A DNA stretch of 64,000 nt from Bradyrhizobium yuanmingense (lineage in GTDB: Bacteria; Pseudomonadota; Alphaproteobacteria; Rhizobiales; Xanthobacteraceae): assembly GCF_900094575.1 (NCBI RefSeq), contig NZ_FMAE01000002.1, positions 620,001 to 684,000 of the forward strand, given 5' to 3'. A model generated the notes under the pieces. The model saw only the letters and a list, made by a program, of their open reading frames with translations, was not told the DNA's origin and searched no databases. The translations under genes and the position numbers were made by a program. Shown here in pieces: positions 16,643 through 24,068 of this stretch. Position 1 is the stretch's first letter. Every line of letters starts with the position of its first letter.

Positions 16643-19600
16643 GTGGGCGTTCGATTGCCATCGAGCGGGCGAGGTGGGTTGCGTCTTGGCGTGGTCGCAT
16701 CGTCTGTCGTGACGGTCATTTTCAGCCTTGGCCTGTCCGCGACATCGGCGCGGGCGGACTGCGCACCCGACCCGGCGACGAGCGGGCAGACGGTGACGTG
16801 CAGCGGCAGCGATGCTGATGGTTTTGCGGCCGGCGGCGGCGTCACCAACCTGACCGTGAATGTGCTGACGGGTGCGACCGTCAACGACAACGGTACTGCG
16901 TCGATCAACGTCAACGACACCAATTTCGTTACCAACAACGGAACGGTGTCGGCCGGCTCGGGCCTCACCGGCATCAATGGCGCCAATTCCAACACCGTGA
17001 CCAACAACGGCAACGTCACGGTAATCGGCAACGGTCTCGGAATTTCGTTGCTGAGCAACAACACCATCGCCAACAATGGTACGATCAACACGGGTGATGG
17101 TGGCGCAGCGATCTCGGTCCAGGACAACAACGTCATCGGCAATAGCGGCGCGCTGTCCGTGGGCGCCGGAAGCTCCGGTATCTTCGCCGGCGTGAACAAC
17201 ACGATCACCAATTCCGCCAGCGGCACGATCACGGGCCTGGACAACACGATCGGCATCTACGTTTTCGGCAATGCGAGCGTCACCAATGCGGGCGCAGTCT
17301 CGGTCGGCGCCTCGATCGGAAGTTCCGGCGGAATTTTCGCGATCAATGATGGCAATACCGTCACGAACGCAGCGACCGGCAGCATCTCCGTCGGTCAGAG
17401 CGCCACCGGCATCTTTGCGCAGGGCAACACCGAGACAGTCAGCAACGCTGGCAGCATCAGCGTCGCGCAGTTCGGCATGGGCATCGCCGTGATCGGCCAT
17501 AATGCGAAGGTGACCAATACCGGAACGGTCACTGGGGTCGATTCCACGGCCGGCATGCAAGTGCAGGGCAATTTCGCCGTCGTTACCCAGAATGGAACGG
17601 TCAATGTGGGTGTAGGAGGCATGGGCGTTGGTCTGACCGGCGTGTCGGGCACGCTCACCAACAACGGCACCATTGTCGGAGGCGATGGCGCATACGGCAT
17701 GACGCTGCTTGGTGACGACAACGTCGTAACCAATCGCGGCACGATCACAGTCGGCGACATCGGCACCGGCATTTATGCGACCACGATCTCGACGACCAAC
17801 CAGATCGTCAATACCGGTACCATCAACGTCGGTGTTAATGGCGTCGGAATCAGTCTGAGCAATGGCGGCAGCGTCTTCAACTCCGGCACGATCAATGCGG
17901 CAACCGGCTTCGCCGCGATCGATCTTTGCGGTTGTAGCAACAGCATACTCACGCTCGGCCCGGGCAGCATCATCAACGGGCAGGTTCTTGCATCCGGCAC
18001 CGACACATTCCAGCTCGGTGGCAGCGGCAAGGACACGTTCAATCTCGGCCTGATCGGAACCGGCCTCCAGTACGACGGCTTCTCGACCTTCAACAAGATC
18101 GACAGCTCGGCCTGGACTGTGACCGGCATAGGCAATCAGGACTGGAACGTTCTCGGTGGAACGCTCGTCCTCGCAGGCACGATCAACGGCAACGTGACCG
18201 TCGCCGCCGGCACGTTCGGCGGCATCGGCACGGTCAACAACATCGTCGTTAATGGCGGCGCGCTGGCACCGGGCAGTCCCACGGGAACGCTCAACGTGAC
18301 CGGCGATCTCACCTTCGCTACCGCGTCGAGCTACATGGTGCAGGTCTCGGGAGCGAGCAACGGCGTCGCAGTCGTGACCGGAACGGCGACGCTCAACAGC
18401 GCCACCGTCGTCGTGGTGCCGACCGGCTCGATCGCAAAGCACTATACGATCCTGACGGCGGGAACGCTGCCGGATACTTTCAATCCGGTCGTGACGGGCC
18501 TGTCGCCAAACCTGCATGCGACGCTGAGCTACGACCCCAACAACGTCTTCCTCGACCTTGCGCTGGGTTATGGCAGCGGCCTCAACATCAACCAGCAGAA
18601 TGTCGCTAACGCCCTGACGCGTGTCTTCAACACCACCGGCAGCCTGCCTGTTGCCCTCGCGAACCTCACCCCGGAGGGCTTGACGCAGGCCTCCGGCGAG
18701 TCCGCGACAGGCTCGCAGCAGACGACGTTCAACGCGATGAACCTGTTCCTCGGCCTGCTCACCGAGGTCTACAATTCGGGACGGGGCGGCATGTCAGGTG
18801 CGACGCCATATGCCAGCGATGTGACCGCAAATGCCTACGCCGCACGTCGCCAGGACGCGCGCGACGCCTTTGCCTCGATCTACCGCAAGGCGCCGGCCGC
18901 GACTTTCGAGCAGCGTTGGGACGTGTGGGCGGCCGGCTATGGCGGCTCGCAGGCTACCGACGGCCATGTTGCTCTCGGCTCGAACGACACCACCAGCAGC
19001 GTCTACGGCACGGCCGTCGGCCTCGACTACCGCTTCTCGCCGTCGACGCTCGCCGGCTTCGCGCTTGCCGGCGGCGGCACCAGCTTCGGGGTCAACGGCC
19101 TTGGCTGGGGCCGTTCCGATCTGTTCCAGGCCGGCGCGTTCGTGCGCCACACCACTGGGCCCGCCTATGTCACGGCTGCGCTGGCCTATGGTTGGCAGGA
19201 CGTCACCACCAATCGCGTCGTCACCGCGGCCGGGTTCGACCAGCTGCGCGCCCAGTTCAATACCAACGCGTTCTCGGGCCGCGTCGAGGGCGGTTATCGC
19301 TATGCCATGCAATGGGCCGGCGTTACGCCCTACGCCGCGCTCCAGGCCACCTTGTTCAGCCTTCCTTCCTATGCAGAGGCGGCCGTGGTCGGCAGCAACG
19401 TCTTCGCGCTCAACTATGCCGCCAAGGATGTAACCAGCACGCGCTCCGAGCTCGGCCTGCGCGCGGACCGGTCCTTTGCCGCGGCCGGCGGCCTGATGAC
19501 CCTGCGCGGCCGCCTCGCCTGGGCGCATGATTACAATCCAGATCGTACGCTCAGTGCGGTGTTTCAGACGCTGCCTGGATCGGCCCTTGTCGTGAACGGC

Positions 19601-19750
19601 GCCGCGCAGGCGCGCGACTCGGCGCTGACCACGGCATCGGTGCTGATGAACTGGATGAACGGCTGGTCCGCGTCGGCGACCTTCGAGGGCGAGTTCTCGA
19701 ATGTCACCCGCTCCTATGCCGGCAAGGGACGCGTGCGCTACGCCTGGTAG
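16643..19750 (+). CDS. Autotransporter with outer-membrane beta-barrel domain
   Basis: A 1035-residue type Va secretion protein that should carry its own passenger across the outer membrane. Residues 1-38 are a long signal peptide ending SARA before DCAPDP. Residues about 45-480 are a repetitive, Asn/Gly/Thr-rich passenger in which units such as VTNNGTV, NTITNSASGTI and TVTNAATGSI recur about every 20-24 residues, as expected for a beta-helix. A linker with the PATR-like GTFGGIGTVNNIVVNGG sits near 520. The C-terminal barrel (about 750-1035) starts around RWDVWAAGYGG and ends in the aromatic residue Trp. The start is a GTG without an obvious ribosome-binding site and is uncertain. Role is probably adhesion or surface structure. 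Confidence 0.9.
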   Translation: MGVRLPSSGRGGLRLGVVASSVVTVIFSLGLSATSARADCAPDPATSGQTVTCSGSDADGFAAGGGVTNLTVNVLTGATVNDNGTASINVNDTNFVTNNGTVSAGSGLTGINGANSNTVTNNGNVTVIGNGLGISLLSNNTIANNGTINTGDGGAAISVQDNNVIGNSGALSVGAGSSGIFAGVNNTITNSASGTITGLDNTIGIYVFGNASVTNAGAVSVGASIGSSGGIFAINDGNTVTNAATGSISVGQSATGIFAQGNTETVSNAGSISVAQFGMGIAVIGHNAKVTNTGTVTGVDSTAGMQVQGNFAVVTQNGTVNVGVGGMGVGLTGVSGTLTNNGTIVGGDGAYGMTLLGDDNVVTNRGTITVGDIGTGIYATTISTTNQIVNTGTINVGVNGVGISLSNGGSVFNSGTINAATGFAAIDLCGCSNSILTLGPGSIINGQVLASGTDTFQLGGSGKDTFNLGLIGTGLQYDGFSTFNKIDSSAWTVTGIGNQDWNVLGGTLVLAGTINGNVTVAAGTFGGIGTVNNIVVNGGALAPGSPTGTLNVTGDLTFATASSYMVQVSGASNGVAVVTGTATLNSATVVVVPTGSIAKHYTILTAGTLPDTFNPVVTGLSPNLHATLSYDPNNVFLDLALGYGSGLNINQQNVANALTRVFNTTGSLPVALANLTPEGLTQASGESATGSQQTTFNAMNLFLGLLTEVYNSGRGGMSGATPYASDVTANAYAARRQDARDAFASIYRKAPAATFEQRWDVWAAGYGGSQATDGHVALGSNDTTSSVYGTAVGLDYRFSPSTLAGFALAGGGTSFGVNGLGWGRSDLFQAGAFVRHTTGPAYVTAALAYGWQDVTTNRVVTAAGFDQLRAQFNTNAFSGRVEGGYRYAMQWAGVTPYAALQATLFSLPSYAEAAVVGSNVFALNYAAKDVTSTRSELGLRADRSFAAAGGLMTLRGRLAWAHDYNPDRTLSAVFQTLPGSALVVNGAAQARDSALTTASVLMNWMNGWSASATFEGEFSNVTRSYAGKGRVRYAW

Positions 19751-19782
19751 GCGCGATTGATAGGCCACGGCGGGATTGCCAT

Positions 19783-19940
19783 CCTCCCCTGGAGGGGGAG
19801 GATCGGTTCGCATGCAGCGAAGCGCAATGCGAACCGTGGTGGGGTGACAGTCGGTCCGCAGTTCACACTGCCCGCGTTGAGAGATCACCCCACCCCGCTC
19901 GCGCTTCGCGCGATCGACCCTCCCCCTCCAGGGGAGGGTA
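19783..19940. repeat. Intergenic palindromic repeat, family R4b (CTCCCCTGGAGG)
   Basis: Outer arms CCTCCCCTGGAGGGGGAGG and CCTCCCCCTCCAGGGGAGG enclose a second inverted pair around GTGGGGTGAC and TCACCCCAC. It fills the convergent gap between the autotransporter and the MCE gene and can form a large hairpin. Confidence 0.8.
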
Positions 19941-19944
19941 AGCA

Positions 19945-20775
19945 CTACCGCTTCTGCTCCGTGGGCCTGCGCGGCGGGCGCGGGGGCCGCGGCGGCGCCG
20001 GCGTGCCGCTCATCTTGTTGGCGGCCTCGCTGACGTCGAGCAGCGAGCGGCGAATGTCGTCGAGGTAGGCCGCCGATTTCTTCTTCATGGTGCCGGCAAG
20101 CTCGTGCAGTCCCTGGATCTTCTCGAACAGCTCGTCGGCCTTGCCGTCGACGAAGCCCGGCACCGCGCCCTCGATCTTGGCGACCGCCTTGTCGAAGCCC
20201 GCAAAGGCGCTGTCGACCTTGGCCATGACCGAATCGATCTCGGCGCCCTTGCTCCTGAGGTCGGCGGTATAGGTCTCGAACGTGTGCAGGCCCTCCTTGA
20301 TTGCGGGGGCGTTGTTCACGATGGTGCGGTCGACGCTGTGCAGGGTTTCGACGATGGTTTCGGCGTCGCTGAGATCGGCCGTCAGCACCGGGATGCCGTC
20401 CGCGTCCAGCGGCACCGGCGGTGCAGAGGGGGCGCCGCCGATGAGTGAGATCGCGGCAATGCCGGTGAGGCCCTGGAACTCGATTCCGGCCACGGTGTCC
20501 TTGCGAATCGGCGCGGTGTTGTCGAGCATGACGAGTGCCACGATCCTGCGCGGACTATCCAGCTTGATCGACAGGATCTGGCCGGCGGGCACGCCGTCGA
20601 AATTGACCGGCCCGCCGCGGCGCAGCCCGCTGGCGGAGCCGCCCTCGAACACCACGCGCAACTGGCTGCGGCTCTGGATGGTGCGCCATTTCTGCGCGCC
20701 GAGCAGGCCGCCGAACGCCACGGCGATCGCCGCCAGCGTTGCCGTTCCGATCACAAGATTGCTCGCGCGTGCCAT
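19945..20775 (-). CDS. MCE-domain (MlaD-like) membrane-anchored protein
   Basis: A 276-residue protein with one N-terminal membrane anchor (about residues 8-27, NLVIGTATLAAIAVAFGGLL) and a periplasmic MCE domain (about 38-115, from LRVVFEGGSASGLRRGGPVNFDGV). A helical region and a Pro/Arg-rich tail (PPRPPRPPRRP) follow. MCE proteins form rings or tunnels that carry lipids between membranes and normally sit beside an MlaE permease and MlaF ATPase. No such partners are adjacent, so it either serves a system encoded elsewhere or works alone. It is convergent with the autotransporter gene. Confidence 0.85.
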   Translation of the reverse strand: MARASNLVIGTATLAAIAVAFGGLLGAQKWRTIQSRSQLRVVFEGGSASGLRRGGPVNFDGVPAGQILSIKLDSPRRIVALVMLDNTAPIRKDTVAGIEFQGLTGIAAISLIGGAPSAPPVPLDADGIPVLTADLSDAETIVETLHSVDRTIVNNAPAIKEGLHTFETYTADLRSKGAEIDSVMAKVDSAFAGFDKAVAKIEGAVPGFVDGKADELFEKIQGLHELAGTMKKKSAAYLDDIRRSLLDVSEAANKMSGTPAPPRPPRPPRRPTEQKR

Positions 20776-20829
20776 GCAGGGGCGATTTTACGGCCAAAGC
20801 GGGGAAGTTGGAAGGAGCCCGCGATGTTA

Positions 20830-20920
20830 CGTAGGACGGGTTAGCGAAGCGTAACCCGCCACCATCTCTCGTACGCCTGGGGATGAATTGGTGGATTACG
20901 CTGCGCTAATCCACCCTACG
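20830..20920. repeat. Intergenic palindromic repeat, family R3 (CGTAGGGTGGGTTA)
   Basis: Starts CGTAGGACGGGTTAGC and ends GCTAATCCACCCTACG, with inner arms GCGAAGCG/CGCTGCGC. Further copies are at 31494-31610 and 36296-36384. It lies between two same-strand genes (MCE protein downstream). Confidence 0.8.
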
Positions 20921-20933
20921 GCACGGCGCGACG

Positions 20934-23150
20934 TCAATGCCCGGCCGCCCGCTTTGCCGCAGCATTGTTCAGCACGATCAGGGCATCGACGGCCACGCCC
21001 GTCCTGGTGTTGATCAGGAACGGGTTGATGTCGATCGAGGCGATGCGATCGCCCGCATCCGCGATCAGGTTGGACAGCCCGACCAGCGCCTTCACCGCCG
21101 AGGCCTCGTGCAAGACCGGCCTGCCGCGATAGCCGCGCATCTTGACGCCGCCCTTGGTGCGGCCGATCAGGAGCCGTGCCTCGCTCTCATCCAGCGGCGC
21201 GCCGGCGAGCGCGACGTCCTTCATCAGCTCGATATCGATGCCGCCGGTGCCGAACAGCACGACCGGGCCCATCTCTGCATCGAGCGAGGCGCCGACGACG
21301 AGCTCGAGCTCGGCCTTGACTTGCTGTGCGATCAGGATGCCGTCGAGCTTCGGCTTGCCCTTGAGCTTCGCCACGCGCGCGGTGATGTCGGCGAACGCCT
21401 TCTTCACCTCGGCTGCGCTGTTGAGGTTCAGCACCACGCCGCCGATGTCGGACTTGTGCAGGATCTCCGCACTGACGAGTTTTGCCACGACCGGAAAACC
21501 GATCTGCTTGGCAATCTTGATGGCGTCCGCCGCGGTCTGTGCGATCGCCTCCTTCGAGATCGGGATGCCGTAGGCCTTGAGCAGCTTCTTCGAGGCGACC
21601 TCGTCGAGCGCAGCACCGGTCGCCGATTTCAACGTCCTCTCCAGCACGGCGCGGGCGGCGGGTTTCGAGCTCGAGACGATATCGGGCACCTCCTTGCGCA
21701 GCTTCGCATAGGCGAGCAGCGACTTGATCGCGGTCACCGCGCGGTCCATGCCCTGCATCACCGCGAGATGCGGCAGCGACTTCCGCAAGTCCTTGGTGTA
21801 TTCGGTGAAGCCGATCGACATCGCGCTGATGTAGATCACCGGCTTGCCCGCCTGGCTCGCCATCTCGTTGACGATGCGCAAATTGCGCTCGCGCAGCTCA
21901 TGCGGCGCCTTCGGCAGCTCGGCATCGACGATGACGATGTCGATATCGGGGTCGTCGATCATCAGCTTGATCGATTTCATGTAGACGGAGGGATCGACCA
22001 CTGCGGCAAAGCCAGCATCGAGCGGATTGCCGACGATCGAGCCGGGGCCGAGCATCTTCGCCAGCTCCGCGCTGACATGCGGGCTCAGCGGCGCGAAGTT
22101 CAGGCCTGCGGCATAGAAGGCGTCGATCAGCATGCCGCGCTTGCCGCCGGACAGCGTCACAGCGGCGAGCCGGTAGCCTTTCGGAACGGCCGCGTGCACG
22201 AAGCACTCGGTGGTCTCGATCAGCTCGTCGAGGCCGCCGACCCGGATCACCCCTTCGCGCGTCGCGATCGCGTCGAACGTCTCGATCGAGCCGGCGAGTG
22301 CGCCGGTATGGGCCATCGCCGCGGCGCGGCCGCCTTCGGAGGCGCCGAGCTTGAGCGCGATCACGGGCTTGCTCGCCGCGCGTGCCGCCTTGCAGGCATC
22401 GCGGAACGCCTTGGTGTTGCGCACGCCTTCGAGGTAGACGACGATCACCTTGATGCTCGGATCCTCGGCGAAGTAGCGCATCAGATCCGGCGTCTCGAGC
22501 CCGGCCTCGTTGCCCGTGGTCACCATGTAGCCGACGCCGACACCCCGGTCTTCCAGCGTCTGGCGGATCGCCATGACGATCGCGCCGGATTGGCCGGCGA
22601 TCGCCACCGCGCCCTGCTCCATGGTGACGATGCGATCGTCGATATTGGTGAAGAGCTTTTCGCCGGCGCTCAAATTGCCGAGGCAGTTCGGGCCCGTGAC
22701 CGCGAGCCCCGTCTCGCGCACCGCAGCCTGCAATTCGGCAGCGAGCTTCTGGCTTTCGTCATCCTGCAGCTCGCTGAAGCCGGAGGTGACGATGGTGGCC
22801 GACCGCGCGCCGGCTGCGGCGGCGTCGCGGATCACCTGCACGGCAAAGCGCGCAGGCACCAGCACCAGGACGTGATCGGGCTTCTCCGGAAGACTCGCAA
22901 AATCCTTGTAGCAGGGAACGCCCCAGACGGTATCGCGCTTGGCGTTGACCGGATAGAGCCCGCCTTCGAAACCATATTTGATCAGATTGTTCCAGATGCG
23001 CTCGGCATAATTGCCGGGCTTGTCGGTCGCGCCCACCAGCACGATGTTGTGCGGGTGCAGCATTGCGTGGATGCCCTTGACGATGTCGCTGGCATCGGGC
23101 GGCGGAGACCATGGACGTGATGCGGGCGCAGCAGACACACGGGCTTCCAT
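20934..23150 (-). CDS. NDP-forming acyl-CoA synthetase, fused subunits
   Basis: A 738-residue cytoplasmic enzyme of the acetate--CoA ligase (ADP-forming) type, which interconverts an acyl-CoA plus NDP and phosphate with the free acid, CoA and NTP. From the N-terminus: a CoA-binding domain (about 25-150, with NIVLVGATDKPGNYAERIW), two succinyl-CoA-ligase-like domains with a phosphohistidine candidate in AMAHTGALAGS (about residue 283), and an ATP-grasp domain (about 515-738) with DIGGVVLNL and SIDINPFL. Alpha and beta parts are in one chain, as in protein-acetyltransferase relatives, but no acetyltransferase domain is present. It could activate acids for the acyl-CoA genes at 27-36 kb, though it is not linked to them by an operon. 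Confidence 0.87.
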   Translation of the reverse strand: MEARVSAAPASRPWSPPPDASDIVKGIHAMLHPHNIVLVGATDKPGNYAERIWNNLIKYGFEGGLYPVNAKRDTVWGVPCYKDFASLPEKPDHVLVLVPARFAVQVIRDAAAAGARSATIVTSGFSELQDDESQKLAAELQAAVRETGLAVTGPNCLGNLSAGEKLFTNIDDRIVTMEQGAVAIAGQSGAIVMAIRQTLEDRGVGVGYMVTTGNEAGLETPDLMRYFAEDPSIKVIVVYLEGVRNTKAFRDACKAARAASKPVIALKLGASEGGRAAAMAHTGALAGSIETFDAIATREGVIRVGGLDELIETTECFVHAAVPKGYRLAAVTLSGGKRGMLIDAFYAAGLNFAPLSPHVSAELAKMLGPGSIVGNPLDAGFAAVVDPSVYMKSIKLMIDDPDIDIVIVDAELPKAPHELRERNLRIVNEMASQAGKPVIYISAMSIGFTEYTKDLRKSLPHLAVMQGMDRAVTAIKSLLAYAKLRKEVPDIVSSSKPAARAVLERTLKSATGAALDEVASKKLLKAYGIPISKEAIAQTAADAIKIAKQIGFPVVAKLVSAEILHKSDIGGVVLNLNSAAEVKKAFADITARVAKLKGKPKLDGILIAQQVKAELELVVGASLDAEMGPVVLFGTGGIDIELMKDVALAGAPLDESEARLLIGRTKGGVKMRGYRGRPVLHEASAVKALVGLSNLIADAGDRIASIDINPFLINTRTGVAVDALIVLNNAAAKRAAGH

Positions 23151-23284
23151 GGCGTGACCTCACCTGTTGTTCTTATTGGTGTCGCGTCACTCTGTTCTAT
23201 GGCGAGTCCTTTGGCAACTGTGTGGCTGGTATGCCGTGTGGTGGAATGAAGCGCGCACCGGTGCGTGTCAGTCCGATCGGCGCT

Positions 23285-23854
23285 CTATCCGTCGGCGCCA
23301 ATCAATGTCGCATGCACGATGTAGCGCTCGGGGCCGGATGTGACGGCATCGAATGGCCAGCAGGTCGCGAGAACAAGCTCGAAACCCTGTGCCATGGGAT
23401 CGATGCCGGATGCATCGAAGCGAACCACGGCCGAGGAATCCGCGCGATAGCGAAAGTGTCGACCGTCACTGCGCGTGACATCGATGACGTCGCCAATGGC
23501 AACATCCTTCAGGAAGCGGAAATGAGTGTCGCGATGGGCGGCATAGACGGCGATCCCGCGTTCGCCCGCATCAGCCGTGTGCTGGATATGACCGGGCCCG
23601 AAAGCGAGCGCTTGTCCGCTCGTGCCTTCCAGCACGATGGCGCTGGCACCGATCCGCTTGACCTCGATCCGCGCGACCGGCCAGGTGTCGGCCCAGGACC
23701 AGGGCTTTACCGCCTGTCCCGTGGCAATGCTCCTGTCGAAGGCGCGCTCCAGCAGCACCTGCGCCAGCCACGCCTTGGCGTAAATATAGGCGCCGTCGCC
23801 GAACAGGATGAGGCCGACAAGCGCGAGGACCAGCGGAGAGATGAAGCGGGACAT
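23285..23854 (-). CDS. Class GN sortase
   Basis: A 189-residue membrane-anchored transpeptidase of the Gram-negative sortase class. One N-terminal membrane span (about 6-26) precedes the sortase beta-barrel. The catalytic residues are present: His107 in YAAHRDTH, Cys165 in LATCWP and Arg177 in GPERYIVH. The open frame extends upstream to 23986, but those extra 44 codons fall mostly in a palindromic repeat, so the ATG at 23854 (MSRFISPL) is chosen. It lies just downstream of the VIT/VWA protein that carries an LPKTA signal, its probable substrate. In Gram-negative cells the product of such pairs is thought to be anchored or processed at the inner membrane; the function is not settled. Confidence 0.92.
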   Translation of the reverse strand: MSRFISPLVLALVGLILFGDGAYIYAKAWLAQVLLERAFDRSIATGQAVKPWSWADTWPVARIEVKRIGASAIVLEGTSGQALAFGPGHIQHTADAGERGIAVYAAHRDTHFRFLKDVAIGDVIDVTRSDGRHFRYRADSSAVVRFDASGIDPMAQGFELVLATCWPFDAVTSGPERYIVHATLIGADG

Positions 23855-23869
23855 TGTGTTTCGTCTCCC

Positions 23870-23990
23870 CGTCATTGCGAGCCACCGGGTCCGCGCGAAG
23901 CGCGGCCCGATGACAGGCTCCGCGAAGCAATCCAGACTGTCTCCGCGGCGGCAGTCTGGATTGCTTCGTCGCTTCGCTCCTCGCAATGAC
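23870..23990. repeat. Intergenic palindromic repeat, family R1
   Basis: Begins CGTCATTGCGAGCCACC and ends CTCCTCGCAATGAC, with the inner arms GAAGCAATCCAGACTG and CAGTCTGGATTGCTTC. It sits between the VIT/VWA gene and the sortase gene and is longer than the copies at 592-671 and 32590-32675. Confidence 0.85.
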
Positions 23991-24068
23991 AGTGAAAAGG
24001 CGCGCGCGGCCGTTTGGAGGGGACGGGCAGCCGCGCGCGCTAACAGAGGAGTTCGGGGAGCTCCTCTC

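Noticed and set aside
16529..18517. 662-codon open frame on the minus strand opposite the autotransporter
   Set aside because: It is antisense to a repetitive passenger whose codon pattern keeps the opposite frame open; no family motifs, start signals or plausible composition.
20937..23120. 727-codon plus-strand frame opposite the NDP-forming acyl-CoA synthetase
   Set aside because: Arg/Asp/His-rich translation without motifs, fully antisense to a clear enzyme gene in GC-rich DNA.
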